Counted from the stretch's first letter, positions 35,291 through 45,472 are shown. The stretch is 64,000 nucleotides of DNA from Paenimyroides aestuarii (GCF_024628805.1 NZ_CP102382.1:62001-126000), one strand, 5' to 3'. Notes: generated by a model not told the origin, from the sequence alone. Translations and numbers: made by a program.

Positions 35291-36526
35291 ATGAAAAAAA
35301 ATATACTCTTCTTTTTATTCTTCATTTTAACAACAACAAGCTATGCTATCGCTGACCCTTACTATATAAAATCGGTTTCGTTTCATCAAGGAAACGAGTC
35401 GTTAATTCCCATTTTTAGATTGAATGAATCTTTTGTTTTTTCTTTTGATGATTTAACTGGTATTGAAGCTGATTATTACTACAAAATTGTGCATTATACA
35501 CGAGATTGGAAACCATCAAACCTTAAAGTAACTCAGTACATCAGAGGTATTCAACCGTTGCGAATTGCGTCGTATCAAACATCGTTTAACACTTTACAAC
35601 CTTTTGTTCATTATACGGTGCGGTTTCCAAATCGGGATACCAAAATTTTACTATCTGGGAATTATATGTTGGAAATTTACAATGATGCCAACGAAAAAGT
35701 TATTGAACGCCGATTTGTATTGTATGAAGACTTAACAACGGTAGCAATGGAAATTAAAAAAACACGTAATTTGGATGTTGCTCCTGCCAAGCAGAACGTA
35801 TATCTAACTATTGATTTTGGCGAAATGCAATTGCAAAACCCTAAAAAAAATGTGCAAATAGTGATTTTGCAAAATGGACAATGGTTTAACGCCCTAACCA
35901 ATCTGCAACCGCAATACATGATTGGAAATCAATTTCAATATCAATACGACCAAGAAACTAATTTTTGGGCTGGAAATGAATATTTGTTTTTTGATGATAG
36001 CGACATTCGGCAAGTGAACAACAATGTAGAACGAATCACACGAACCGATTTATTTCAGGTTTATCTTCGACCTAAATTTCCTTTAAAAAATAGCAATTTC
36101 TACACTTTTTATCAAGATATAAACGGTGGTTTTAAAACCAGAAATGCTTTAAGACAAAACAATATCACCGAAGCAGATTATGCCTGGGTGTATTTTACTT
36201 ATAAATTAGAGCAGTTACCTGACTCACAAGAATTGCACATCGTGGGCATGTTTAACGATTATCAAATAAATGCGGATTCTGAATTAAAATTCAACGAAAG
36301 CGAAAAAGCATATAAAACGGCATTGCTTTTAAAACAAGGATTTACAAATTACAAATATGTAGTGACAACGACAAATGGAAAAGTTTTGGAAGAACTAAAC
36401 CCCGATGGTAATTTTTTTGAAACAGAAAATCAATACCACACATTGGTTTACTACAAAACCGAAAGCGACCCATACGATCGCATTATTGGTTTAGGAAAAG
36501 CAGACAGCAAACTTATTACCAATTAA
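35291..36526 (+). CDS. type IX secretion system Plug protein (DUF5103)
   Basis: The protein has 411 aa with a signal peptide ending near SYAIA. YYIKSVSFHQGNESLIPIFRL, DYYYKIVHYTRDWKPSNL and LLSGNYMLEIYNDANEKVIERRF are the N-terminal DUF5103 signature. In Flavobacterium johnsoniae the Plug protein blocks the periplasmic side of the SprA channel. The middle region alternates short beta strands rich in aromatic residues, and the C-terminus is LGKADSKLITN. It precedes apaG by 35 bp, but the latter has its own -7 box. Confidence 0.88.
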   Translation: MKKNILFFLFFILTTTSYAIADPYYIKSVSFHQGNESLIPIFRLNESFVFSFDDLTGIEADYYYKIVHYTRDWKPSNLKVTQYIRGIQPLRIASYQTSFNTLQPFVHYTVRFPNRDTKILLSGNYMLEIYNDANEKVIERRFVLYEDLTTVAMEIKKTRNLDVAPAKQNVYLTIDFGEMQLQNPKKNVQIVILQNGQWFNALTNLQPQYMIGNQFQYQYDQETNFWAGNEYLFFDDSDIRQVNNNVERITRTDLFQVYLRPKFPLKNSNFYTFYQDINGGFKTRNALRQNNITEADYAWVYFTYKLEQLPDSQELHIVGMFNDYQINADSELKFNESEKAYKTALLLKQGFTNYKYVVTTTNGKVLEELNPDGNFFETENQYHTLVYYKTESDPYDRIIGLGKADSKLITN

Positions 36527-36537
36527 AAATTTATTTG

Positions 36538-36545
36538 TAATTTTG
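36538..36545 (+). promoter_or_regulatory. -7 box of the apaG-pruA pair
   Basis: TAATTTTG, an exact TAnnTTTG, lies 16 bp before the apaG ATG. Confidence 0.45.
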
Positions 36546-36561
36546 AATAAATTTCTAAAAA

Positions 36562-36948
36562 ATGGTTTCAAAAATCACAAGAGGAATAAAGATTATCGTT
36601 AAAGTAAAATATGTAAAACAAAGTTTGCATTTAAACAATCTTGTGAATTTTTTTAATTACGAAATAAGTATTCAAAATCAAGGAAACGATGTGGTGCAAC
36701 TTCTGCGACGTTGTTGGGTTATAAAAGATTCATTAAACGGAGTAGAAACAGTAGATGGTGAAGGGGTAATTGGAAAAAAACCAATCGTAAATCCCAACGA
36801 AACCTTTCAATACACATCAGGTGCTTATATTTTAGGATTTATAGGAAGCATGCAAGGCTATTTTACATTTGTTAATTTTAGCAATTCGCAGATTTTCTAT
36901 GTAAAGATTCCTTTATTTAATATGAGTGTTCCATATATATTCAACTAA
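36562..36948 (+). CDS. apaG: ApaG domain protein
   Basis: This 128-aa protein is a single ApaG domain with an Ig-like fold. FNYEISIQNQGNDVVQLLRRCWVI, VVGEGVIGKKPIVNPNETFQYTSG-like motifs (here VDGEGVIGKKPIVNPNETFQ) and GSMQGYFTF are the conserved blocks. In proteobacteria it is linked to divalent cation and Ap4A-related phenotypes, although the biochemical role is unclear. It is 14 bp upstream of pruA and probably co-transcribed with it. Confidence 0.92.
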   Translation: MVSKITRGIKIIVKVKYVKQSLHLNNLVNFFNYEISIQNQGNDVVQLLRRCWVIKDSLNGVETVDGEGVIGKKPIVNPNETFQYTSGAYILGFIGSMQGYFTFVNFSNSQIFYVKIPLFNMSVPYIFN

Positions 36949-36962
36949 AAATTATTTAACTA

Positions 36963-38588
36963 ATGGCTACAGGATTTTTTAACGTTCCAATTGCAGTGAA
37001 CGAGCCCGTAAAAACCTACGCTCCGGGAACAACAGAGCGTGAAGAAGTGCAAAAAGCGTTCAAGGAAATGTATCAATCTACAGTTGATATTCCATTGTAT
37101 ATTGGTGGTAAAGAAATTAAAACCGGAAATACCAAAAACTTATTTCCACCATTTGATCACCAACATCACTTGGGAACATATCACACAGCAAGCAAAGATT
37201 TAATTCAAGAAGCTATTGATTCAGCTTTAGAAGCTCGTGTAAAATGGTCGCAAATGGCATGGGAACACCGTGCGTCGATTTTTTTAAAAGCTGCTGAATT
37301 AATCGCAGGTCCATACCGTGCCAAAATAAATGCTGCAACAATGATTGCCCAAGGAAAAACGGTGCACCAAGCAGAAATTGATGCAGCTTGCGAATTGATT
37401 GACTTTTTGCGTTTCAATGTGCAATACATGACCGAAATATACAAACAACAGCCCATTTCAGCAAAAGGTATTTGGAACCGCGTAGAACAACGCCCGTTAG
37501 AAGGATTTGTTTATGCAATTACTCCTTTTAACTTCACAGCAATCTCTGGAAACTTACCATCGTGTGTGGCAATGATGGGGAACGTTGTGGTTTGGAAACC
37601 GGCTGCAACACAGATTTATTCTGCAAACGTAATTGTAGAGATATTCAAAAAAGCAGGTTTGCCAGATGGCGTTATCAACGTTATTTATGGTGATTCGGCG
37701 ATGATTACTAACACTGTTTTAGATTCTGCAGATTTCGCAGGAATTCACTTTACTGGTTCAACAGGCGTTTTTAATGATTTCTGGAAAACCATTGGCAGTA
37801 ATATTCACAAATACAAAACATATCCTCGCATCGTAGGCGAAACTGGTGGAAAAGATTTTGTTTGGGCACACCCATCATCTAATGCTAAGGAAGTAGCCAC
37901 AGCATTGTCTCGTGGAGCTTTTGAATACCAAGGACAAAAATGTTCTGCAGCATCTCGGGCTTATATTCCGGCATCTTTGTGGGAAGAAATTAAAAACTTT
38001 GTAATTGAAGACGTGAAATCTTTTAAAATGGGATCACCAGAAGACATGAGTAATTTTATGTCGGCAGTAATCTCTGAATCTTCTTTTGATAAATTGGCAA
38101 AAGCAATCGATGATGCAAAAGCATCAAACGAAGCAGAAATTATTGTTGGTGGAGGTTATGACAAATCAAAAGGTTGGTTTATAGAACCTACCGTTATCGT
38201 AACAACAAATCCAAAATACGATACCATGGAGCGTGAATTGTTTGGACCTGTTTTAACGGTTTATGTTTATGAAGATGCAAAGTGGGAAGAAAGTTTAAAA
38301 TTGGTTGACAGTACATCTGAATATGCTTTAACAGGCGCTATTTTCTCTGGATGTCGTTATGCAGTTGAAACAGCAACCAAAGCATTAGAAAATGCAGCAG
38401 GAAACTTCTACATTAATGATAAACCAACTGGAGCCGTTGTAGGTCAGCAGCCATTTGGTGGTGCAAGAGGTTCTGGAACAAATGACAAAGCAGGTTCTAT
38501 GATTAATTTGTTGCGTTGGGTGTCTCCGCGAACTATTAAAGAAACCTTTGTACCTGATACAGATTACAGATATCCGTTCTTAGGATAA
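36963..38588 (+). CDS. pruA: L-glutamate gamma-semialdehyde dehydrogenase
   Basis: This 541-aa NAD-dependent aldehyde dehydrogenase converts 1-pyrroline-5-carboxylate/glutamate semialdehyde to glutamate, the second step of proline breakdown. ITPFNFTAISGNLP, TGSTGVFNDFW, GETGGKDFVW (catalytic Glu) and YQGQKCSAASRAYIP (catalytic Cys) are in order. QQPFGGARGSGTNDKAG is the C-terminal signature of the stand-alone (monofunctional) type. No putA-like proline dehydrogenase is adjacent, so that partner is encoded elsewhere. Confidence 0.96.
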   Translation: MATGFFNVPIAVNEPVKTYAPGTTEREEVQKAFKEMYQSTVDIPLYIGGKEIKTGNTKNLFPPFDHQHHLGTYHTASKDLIQEAIDSALEARVKWSQMAWEHRASIFLKAAELIAGPYRAKINAATMIAQGKTVHQAEIDAACELIDFLRFNVQYMTEIYKQQPISAKGIWNRVEQRPLEGFVYAITPFNFTAISGNLPSCVAMMGNVVVWKPAATQIYSANVIVEIFKKAGLPDGVINVIYGDSAMITNTVLDSADFAGIHFTGSTGVFNDFWKTIGSNIHKYKTYPRIVGETGGKDFVWAHPSSNAKEVATALSRGAFEYQGQKCSAASRAYIPASLWEEIKNFVIEDVKSFKMGSPEDMSNFMSAVISESSFDKLAKAIDDAKASNEAEIIVGGGYDKSKGWFIEPTVIVTTNPKYDTMERELFGPVLTVYVYEDAKWEESLKLVDSTSEYALTGAIFSGCRYAVETATKALENAAGNFYINDKPTGAVVGQQPFGGARGSGTNDKAGSMINLLRWVSPRTIKETFVPDTDYRYPFLG

Positions 38589-38598
38589 AATAAAACTA

Positions 38599-38628
38599 AA
38601 AAAACCAGCATTTTCAGCTGGTTTTTTT
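38599..38628 (+). terminator. terminator after pruA
   Basis: AAACCAGC and GCTGGTTT flank a short loop, followed by T7. Confidence 0.88.
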
Positions 38629-38639
38629 ATACCATATTC

Positions 38640-39157
38640 ATGCTTATAAATATTCTTTCTTTTACATATAATTTACAAACATTTAAGACATAAATGAATA
38701 TTAAACGCCCATTATACCTTATTCCTTTGACTATTTTAGAATTGATAAATATTTTGTTTGAACGGTTGATTAAGTTCTAGGATTCCACAACATTCAACCT
38801 TTTTTAAAACATACTGTAAAAGAGGAGAATCTTGATTATCAAAAAAAAACACTATTTAAAGCAAAGCTAAAATGTTTAAATAAACAATATTTATTTAAAA
38901 ATAGAATAATTCATCAGATAAAACATTAATTTAAATCAAGTTAATAAGAAAGACTATTGTATGACATTTGACGGACAATAATTTTAGCAATTACAAATTA
39001 AAAGATAGTTTTACAGAAATTAGTAAAGATATTATACAAAAAAATTAGAATAAGTCGATGTAAAGCCATATCGGAACAAAAAAAGTTTTGTAAAATTTAA
39101 AACTTGAATCCACGAGTAAAAATACTTACTCAAAAAAAATTAATAAAAATATAATAA
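38640..39157. other. gene-free AT-rich interval
   Basis: This is about 520 bp between convergent pruA and gcvT. It holds no ORF above about 30 codons (one of 28 codons begins at 38694), no recognised RNA and no repeat that I could find by eye. Many homopolymer A tracts and overlapping stops suggest an eroded gene or a non-coding spacer. Confidence 0.5.
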
Positions 39158-39195
39158 TAAAACCGACTCAATAATATAGTACTGAGACGGTTTCT
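39158..39195 (-). terminator. terminator of gcvT
   Basis: AAACCG-A-CTCA and TGAG-A-CGGTTT pair with one A-A mismatch. On the minus strand a U-rich tail follows. Confidence 0.75.
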
Positions 39196-39219
39196 TTAAA
39201 TATCTGTAATAAAAATTAA

Positions 39220-40302
39220 TTATTTCTTATAAAAAGGTGTTTTAACAACTTGAGCTTTTACATCGTTTTTACGGATGCGAATAAAAATTTCTGTTCCTTC
39301 TTTTGCAAACTCTTTGTTTACATACCCCATCCCTACTCCTTTGTTTAAAGACGGAGATTGTGTTCCAGAAGTAACATGCCCAATAATGTTTCCTGCTGCA
39401 TCAACAATTTCATAATCGTGACGCGGAATGCCGCGGTCAATCAATTCAAAACCGATCAATTTTGTGGCTACACCGTTTTCTTTATCAGCTTTAATGTTTT
39501 CGCTGTTCACAAAATCTTTGGTGAATTTGGTAACCCAACCTAATCCTGCTGCAATTGGCGAAGTGGTATCGTTAATTTCATTTCCGTACAAACAATAACC
39601 CATTTCTAAACGTAAGGTATCGCGTGCTGCCAATCCAATTGGTTTAATGCCGAATGATTTACCCGCTATCAACACCTCGTTCCAAATATGTACTATATCT
39701 TCATTTTTAGCATAAATTTCAATACCGCCTGATCCTGTGTAACCCGTTGCCGAAACAATAACGTCATCAATTCCTGCAAAAGTTCCCACTTCAAACGTAT
39801 AAAATTTCAACTCTTCCAAATCAATATTTGTTAATAATTGCATGGCATCGTTGGCTTTTGGCCCCTGAATTGCCAATAAAGAATATTGATCTGATAAATT
39901 TTCAAATGCAGCATTCATTGTGTTTTGAGAAGAAATCCATTCAAAATCTTTATCAATGTTCGATGCATTTACAACCATTAAATATTCCGTATCGTTTAAT
40001 TTATAAGTGATTATATCGTCAACAATTCCCCCTTTATCGTTTGGTAAATAGCTGTATTGCGCTTTTCCGGGAACCAAAACAGCAGCATCGTTACTTGTTA
40101 CTCTTTGAACCAAATCTAAAGCTTTATCGCCCGAAATTTTAAATAATCCCATGTGCGATACATCAAAAACACCCACATTGTTTCTCACCGTTTCATGTTC
40201 AATATTTACGCCTTCGTATTGAACCGGCATATTAAATCCTGCGAAAGGAACCATTTTTGCTCCTAAAGCAACGTGAACGTCATTTAAAGGTACTTGTTTC
40301 AT
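39220..40302 (-). CDS. gcvT: glycine cleavage system aminomethyltransferase (T protein)
   Basis: The protein has 360 aa. It transfers the methylene group from the aminomethyl-lipoyl H protein to tetrahydrofolate and releases ammonia. [60 protein letters not shown] and [21 protein letters not shown] mark the folate-binding fold. The last domain carries [19 protein letters not shown]. gcvH and gcvP are not next to it, as is common in Bacteroidota. Confidence 0.97.
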   Translation of the reverse strand: MKQVPLNDVHVALGAKMVPFAGFNMPVQYEGVNIEHETVRNNVGVFDVSHMGLFKISGDKALDLVQRVTSNDAAVLVPGKAQYSYLPNDKGGIVDDIITYKLNDTEYLMVVNASNIDKDFEWISSQNTMNAAFENLSDQYSLLAIQGPKANDAMQLLTNIDLEELKFYTFEVGTFAGIDDVIVSATGYTGSGGIEIYAKNEDIVHIWNEVLIAGKSFGIKPIGLAARDTLRLEMGYCLYGNEINDTTSPIAAGLGWVTKFTKDFVNSENIKADKENGVATKLIGFELIDRGIPRHDYEIVDAAGNIIGHVTSGTQSPSLNKGVGMGYVNKEFAKEGTEIFIRIRKNDVKAQVVKTPFYKK

Positions 40303-40374
40303 ATTTTTTGACTGATATTATTTTTTATTGAGCGAAATTACATCAATTTTAAACGATTAACAATTTTATTGATT

Positions 40375-42777
40375 TTATAATTTCACATTTCGCAAACGCA
40401 ACGCATTTGCAATTACCGAAACCGAACTTAAACACATTGCCAAAGCAGCAATCATGGGTGAAAGCAACATCCCAATTGCGTAATAGAACACTCCGGCTGC
40501 AAATGCTACGCCCACCACATTGTAAACAAAAGCGAAAAATAGGTTTTGCTGAATGTTTTTCATAACGTGTGTGCTAAGGTTATATGCTTTTTTTAAATTT
40601 GAAAAGGAATTGTTTAGCAGCGTGATTTTAGCAAAATCTTGTGCCAAGTCTGACCCACTGCCCATTGCAATACCCACGTCAGCTTTTGCAAGTGCGGGCG
40701 CATCGTTGATTCCGTCGCCAATCATAGCAATGATTTTTCCTTCTTTTTGGATGGATTCAATCATGGCTAATTTATCTTGAGGAAGCTGTTGCGCAAAAAC
40801 TTCATCAATTGCTATTTGGTTTGCAATAGCGTTTGCTGTTAACTGATGATCGCCCGTTAACATGATGATTTTTATGTTTTTTGAATGAAGATACGCTATG
40901 GTTTCTTTCACTTCGGGTTTTAGAGCATCGTGAATAACAGCCAAACCAACCACTTCATTGTTTATAGCGATGTATGAAACTGTTTTTCCTTGATTTTGAA
41001 TTTCGGTTACTTTCGATTTTATTTCTAACGATATTTCTAAACGATTTTGCTTGAGCAATGCTTCGTTACCTAACAAAACTTTTTTGCCGTTTATCATCCC
41101 CTGCACGCCTTTTCCTTGAACATTTGCCACCATTTTTGTTGGTTTAAAGGCAATATCTTGATCTATTGCTTTATCGGTAAATGCTTTGGCAATTGGGTGT
41201 TCGCTGTTTGCATTCAAATCGGCAGTAATTTTAATCAATTGTTCTTCAGAAAAATTTTTCATCGGAATAATTTGTTCCAACGATGGTTTTCCTTCGGTTA
41301 GCGTTCCGGTTTTGTCGGTTATAATTACATTTGTTTTCTGCAACAATTCCAAAGCTTCGGCTTTTTTTATAAGGATTCCGTATTCGGCTCCTTTTCCAAT
41401 GCCCACCGAAATAGAAACTGGCGTAGCCAATCCCAATGCACACGGACACGCAATGATTAATACCGCAATGGCGTTTTGTAAACCAAATAAAAGCGATGCT
41501 TCTGTTGAAATAAATCCCCAATAGATAAAAGTTAAGAGTGCAATTAAAACGACGATTGGTACAAAATAACCCGATATTTTATCGGCTAAACGTTGAATCG
41601 GTGCACGCGAAAGACTGGCTTTGTTCACCATTTCAACAATCTGTGCAATTGTTGTTGTTTGGCCAATTCGGGTTGCTTTCATGGTAAAAGATTGATCGGT
41701 ATTGATGCTTCCTGCCAAAACCTCATCGTTTCCTTCTTTGTTTACAGGTAAAGGTTCGCCTGTCAATAATGCTTCGTTTACAGATGTTTTCCCAGACAGT
41801 ATAATTCCGTCAACAGGAATTTTCTCGCCAGGTTTCACTAACAACTCATCGCCAATCTGTACTTTATCGATAGCAATTTCAGTTGTACTTCCATTGATTA
41901 AAAGGGTTGCTTTTTGTGGTACAAGATGCAATAAATGTTCTAATGATGACTTGGTTTTTTGATGCGCACGGGCTTCTAACCATTGTCCTAAAATCATCAG
42001 TGTAAAAATTACGGCAACACTTTCAAAATAAATAGGTAAATGATCGTTTGTGTGAAATGTATGCAGATTTAAAAGTACATAAACCGAAAATAAATAAGCA
42101 GCAATTGCTCCTAAACCAATTAAACTGAACATGTTTAAATTCCAGGTTTTAAAGGATATATACGCACGTTTTAAATATTTTCTTCCCAAAAACAACACGC
42201 TAGTTGCACCAATAAATTGCAACCAAAGCGCAACATTGTACGGAAGTATTTTGTAGATAAAACTATTGTGACTCATCCCAAACATCGCAATAAAAAACAC
42301 AGGAATGGTTATGATTGCAGATTGTATCAATAGCTTTTTTAAATGATTTTGTTCCTCGTTATTATTGGTTGAACCGCCAATTTGAACCAAATCCATTCCG
42401 CAAATTGGGCAGCCTACATTGCTTTCATAAACCTTATCGCCTTCGCACAGCATTGGGCAATAATATTTACCCTTCAAATGCTCTAATTGTTTTGGTGGTT
42501 CGTTATTATTGTTGTGGCTGTGAACCGCATGATGGGCAATTTCAGAGAGTTCTTCAGCCCCATTTGCGCTTATAGTAATTTCTTGAATGGTATAAGGACC
42601 TTTTTTTGAAAGTGCATGCTGCAAATCTTCCAAATCAATTCGTTTGTTTGATTCTATAACAGCTTCAGCAGGATGCAGGCTCACTTCTACGTTATCAGCA
42701 AAGGTTTGCAAGGCTTCCATAACTTTTGCTTGGCAGCCGCTGCATGTCATCTCGTTTATTTTATATCGGGTTTTCAT
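40375..42777 (-). CDS. copper-type heavy-metal P1B ATPase
   Basis: The protein has 800 aa. Metal-binding HMA domain EMTCSGCQAKV (Cys12, Cys15) comes first, then a His-rich linker (HHAVHSHNNNN) and a YHS-like heavy-metal-binding domain YYCPMLCEGDKVYESNVGCPICGMDLV (read in parts; about 107-133). The ion path ACPCALGLATPVS, the phosphorylation site DKTGTLTEG and the hinge GDGINDAPALAKADVGIAMG are intact. A CPC motif marks Cu(I)/Ag(I) export (CopA/SilP type). The heavy-metal-binding insertion before the first TM is often seen in CusF-associated systems. It probably detoxifies copper. No CueR-like gene adjoins. Confidence 0.94.
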   Translation of the reverse strand: MKTRYKINEMTCSGCQAKVMEALQTFADNVEVSLHPAEAVIESNKRIDLEDLQHALSKKGPYTIQEITISANGAEELSEIAHHAVHSHNNNNEPPKQLEHLKGKYYCPMLCEGDKVYESNVGCPICGMDLVQIGGSTNNNEEQNHLKKLLIQSAIITIPVFFIAMFGMSHNSFIYKILPYNVALWLQFIGATSVLFLGRKYLKRAYISFKTWNLNMFSLIGLGAIAAYLFSVYVLLNLHTFHTNDHLPIYFESVAVIFTLMILGQWLEARAHQKTKSSLEHLLHLVPQKATLLINGSTTEIAIDKVQIGDELLVKPGEKIPVDGIILSGKTSVNEALLTGEPLPVNKEGNDEVLAGSINTDQSFTMKATRIGQTTTIAQIVEMVNKASLSRAPIQRLADKISGYFVPIVVLIALLTFIYWGFISTEASLLFGLQNAIAVLIIACPCALGLATPVSISVGIGKGAEYGILIKKAEALELLQKTNVIITDKTGTLTEGKPSLEQIIPMKNFSEEQLIKITADLNANSEHPIAKAFTDKAIDQDIAFKPTKMVANVQGKGVQGMINGKKVLLGNEALLKQNRLEISLEIKSKVTEIQNQGKTVSYIAINNEVVGLAVIHDALKPEVKETIAYLHSKNIKIIMLTGDHQLTANAIANQIAIDEVFAQQLPQDKLAMIESIQKEGKIIAMIGDGINDAPALAKADVGIAMGSGSDLAQDFAKITLLNNSFSNLKKAYNLSTHVMKNIQQNLFFAFVYNVVGVAFAAGVFYYAIGMLLSPMIAALAMCLSSVSVIANALRLRNVKL

Positions 42778-43188
42778 AATCTTACTTTTTATGTAAAATT
42801 ACAACGAATAGCACAAAACAGACTTACACAATTACAAAAATGGTTTGTATTATTTTGTAAATTGAACTACATCACTTTTTATAAATATCCTCTGAATTTT
42901 TGACCTGAATCATAAACAGGTTTAAATCCTAAATAAATGAAGCTAAAAATTTTCTAAAATTTATTCAAAACTTACCTTTATAGCAGAATCCACCACATTT
43001 AATGGAAAGACAATATAGAACGTTAACCATTTTCTGGAGTCATAGTCTTTTAAAGTTTTAATTCTTTAAAGAATAATTACTATCCTCTTTATTTAAGCTC
43101 AAAAATAAGCTTTTAATAAAGTTAAATATTTTACCAAAAAATAAAAACAAGTAAAATATTTCATAAATTTGAACAAACAATAAGTATC
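42778..43188. other. gene-free interval between copA-type and tetR-type genes
   Basis: This 410-bp divergent intergenic region is AT-rich. It contains a 14-bp palindrome ATTCTTTAAAGAAT at 43061-43074 and the tetR promoter near its right end. No small gene was recognised. It marks the left border of a block (43.2-48.8 kb) that differs in character from its surroundings. Confidence 0.5.
43164..43171 (+). promoter_or_regulatory. -7 box of the TetR-AarF pair
   Basis: TAAATTTG is an exact TAnnTTTG, 17 bp before the ATG at 43189. Confidence 0.5.
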
Positions 43189-43848
43189 ATGAAAAAAGAA
43201 ATTTCCATTACAGAAGACAAAATTTTCGAGTTATATTCGGATTATATTCTTACCCATGGTGAACAGCCCAAAAGTGTATATCAATTCGCTAAAGAAAATA
43301 AGTTTGAAGAGCAAAAATTCTATACTTTTTTTACAAGTTTTGATCAAGTTGAAAAACATATTTTGGTCAAACTTTTTAGTAAATCTATAGAATTAGCAGA
43401 AGATGTAAACAATGCAGAGGGTATGACTTCAAAAGAAAAACTCCTGAATGTTTACTATATCTTTTTTGAAAACCTTACCATGAATCGTTCGCTGGTTTTG
43501 ATGATTTTAGGTAAGCACAAATTACCTCTTTCTAAAAATTTGCTTTCACTGAAAAAAATCCATCAGGAATATATCAAAACATTGGATTTTAGTTCTTGGG
43601 AAATCTTAGAGAAAGCCAAGGAGGACATTAAAAATACCCATGAGCAAATACGTGAAAATGTGTTGTGGTTGCATCTCGTTTCTGCCATTGAATTTTGGAA
43701 AAATGACTTTTCTCCGGATTTTGAAAAAACTGATATTTTCATCGAAAAAACCATTGACACAGGTTTTGAACTGATGGACAATGAACCGTTGAGAAAAGTT
43801 TTCGACCTTGGAAAGTTTCTTTGGAAGGAAAAATTTAATAGGAGTTAA
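43189..43848 (+). CDS. TetR-type transcriptional regulator
   Basis: This 219-aa helical protein has an N-terminal region (ITEDKIFELYSDYILTHG, then KSVYQFAKENKFEEQKFYTFFTSFDQVEKHIL) that matches the TetR HTH layout with a weakly conserved recognition helix. The C-terminal ligand domain (DIFIEKTIDTGFELMDNEPLRKVFDLGKFLWKE) is the type that accompanies AarF-like kinases in Flavobacteriia. Its stop is 1 bp before the AarF-family start, so the two are coupled. The inducer is unknown. Confidence 0.78.
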   Translation: MKKEISITEDKIFELYSDYILTHGEQPKSVYQFAKENKFEEQKFYTFFTSFDQVEKHILVKLFSKSIELAEDVNNAEGMTSKEKLLNVYYIFFENLTMNRSLVLMILGKHKLPLSKNLLSLKKIHQEYIKTLDFSSWEILEKAKEDIKNTHEQIRENVLWLHLVSAIEFWKNDFSPDFEKTDIFIEKTIDTGFELMDNEPLRKVFDLGKFLWKEKFNRS

Positions 43849-43849
43849 A

Positions 43850-45166
43850 ATGAAAACATTAGATAAAATTCCCACAGGAAAAATTGAGCGGACAAGCAGC
43901 CTTTTGAAAGCAGGGGCAAAAGTCGGAGTTAATTACCTGAAATATTACGGAAATAAAATCACGAAAGAGGAAGAGGAAGCCCGCAAAATCCTGAATGAAG
44001 ATAACGCAACAGATATTTACGATTCGTTAAAAGAATTGAAAGGTTCCGCGCTGAAAGTTGCTCAAATGCTGAGTATGGAAAAAAATATTCTTCCGGTGGA
44101 ATATGTAGAGAAATTCTCACTTTCGCAGTTTTCGGTTCCGCCTTTGTCGGGTGCTTTAGTGAAGAAAACTTTCCGAAAATATTTCGGGAAAAATCCGGAA
44201 GATATTTTTGATGAATTTTCCGCCGAATCGGTTAATGCAGCGAGTATCGGACAGGTTCATACCGCAAAAAAAGACGGCAAAAAACTTGCGGTCAAAATTC
44301 AGTATCCCGGCGTAAGAGAAAGTATTTCGAGCGACCTTAAAATGGTAAAACCGATTGCGATGAAGATGTTCAACATCAAAAAAGAGGGTTCGGAATCTTA
44401 CTTTCAGGAAGTGGAAGACAAATTGTTTGAGGAAACCGATTATAATCTGGAACTCAAACGCAGTCAGCATTTTGCAGAAGAATGCAGTCATCTTCCGAAT
44501 GTAAATTTTCCACATTATTATCCTGAATTTTCATGTGAGAAAATCATTACGATGGATTGGATGTCGGGAATTCATTTTTCGGAATTTACTAAAAAACAGA
44601 ATTCGCAGGAAGATTTGAATAAAATCGGACAGACGCTTTGGGATTTTTATATGTATCAGATGCATATTCTAAAAAAGGTTCACGCCGATCCGCATCCGGG
44701 AAATTTCCTGATTTCTGAAAACAAGGAATTGTTGGTTATCGATTTTGGCTGTATCAAAGAGATTCCGGAAGATTTTTACATTCCGTATTTTGAGCTGGCA
44801 AAAGAAGAAAATTTAAAGAATCCTGAAATTTTCCGTGAGAAATTATTTATTCTGGAAATTTTGCGTGAAGATGATTCAGAAAAAGAAAAAGAGTTTTTTG
44901 CCAAATTATTCTACGAATTGCTGGAACTATTTACAAGACCATTTAATCAGGAAAAATTTGATTTTTCGGATGAGTCTTTCTTTCAGGAGATTGCCGATTT
45001 GGGACAAAAATATGCGAAAGCAAGTGATATGAAGGGAATGAATACCAACCGTGGTTCCCGACATTTTATTTACCTGAACCGAACGTTTTTCGGTTTGTAT
45101 AATATGATGCACGATTTGAAAGCGAAAGATGTAGCAATTAATAATTTTAAAAACTATTTTAAGTGA
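43850..45166 (+). CDS. ABC1/AarF (UbiB-like) atypical kinase family protein
   Basis: The protein has 438 aa. The ATG at 43850 was chosen because the longer frame overlaps the upstream gene and because AGGAG sits at 43840-43844, a rare clear Shine-Dalgarno here. LKELKGSALKVAQMLSM is the KxGQ-type N-terminal motif. SIGQVHTAKKDGKKLAVKIQYPGV, VHADPHPGNFLIS and LLVIDFGCIKEIP are the kinase-like loops. UbiB-type proteins influence isoprenoid quinone or lipid pathways, but the substrate here is unknown. It is in one operon with the TetR-type gene. Confidence 0.92.
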   Translation: MKTLDKIPTGKIERTSSLLKAGAKVGVNYLKYYGNKITKEEEEARKILNEDNATDIYDSLKELKGSALKVAQMLSMEKNILPVEYVEKFSLSQFSVPPLSGALVKKTFRKYFGKNPEDIFDEFSAESVNAASIGQVHTAKKDGKKLAVKIQYPGVRESISSDLKMVKPIAMKMFNIKKEGSESYFQEVEDKLFEETDYNLELKRSQHFAEECSHLPNVNFPHYYPEFSCEKIITMDWMSGIHFSEFTKKQNSQEDLNKIGQTLWDFYMYQMHILKKVHADPHPGNFLISENKELLVIDFGCIKEIPEDFYIPYFELAKEENLKNPEIFREKLFILEILREDDSEKEKEFFAKLFYELLELFTRPFNQEKFDFSDESFFQEIADLGQKYAKASDMKGMNTNRGSRHFIYLNRTFFGLYNMMHDLKAKDVAINNFKNYFK

Positions 45167-45280
45167 TATTTAACCGCAAATCGACATCAAACGTAACAAA
45201 AGATTTTGATGAATTTACAAGTTATTCAAAATGCAAAAAAAGTTTTGAAAACGATTTTGTTGGAATGAATGAATCATTCA

Positions 45281-45426
45281 CAGGTCGCTCCTACGGAGCT
45301 CTCATCTTATAAAAATGTTTTCTTATTAACAGTTCGCTCCTATCGGAGCATCACAAAATTCCGTAGGAATGTACTGTTAATAGAAAGTAGAGAGCCGTAA
45401 AAAGGAAGCTCCGTAGGAGCGACCTG
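45281..45426. repeat. 146-bp element with perfect 20-bp inverted ends (MITE/REP-like)
   Basis: CAGGTCGCTCCTACGGAGCT at 45281-45300 and its exact reverse complement at 45407-45426 bound the element. Inside, ACAGTTCGCTCCTATCGGAGC (45330-45350, 20 of it read) and TCCGTAGGAATGTACTGTTA repeat the same theme imperfectly. It carries no ORF. Related CTCCGTAGGAGCGACCTG elements are, to my knowledge, dispersed in several Flavobacteriia genomes. This copy lies between the AarF-like and DUF2256 genes. Confidence 0.7.
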
Positions 45427-45472
45427 TTAATATTACAATTGTATTTGAATTAAAGTTTAATATAAAAAAAAT

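Noticed and set aside
38694..38780. 28-codon ORF in the pruA-gcvT interval
   Set aside because: Too short, no promoter of the local type, no recognisable motif.
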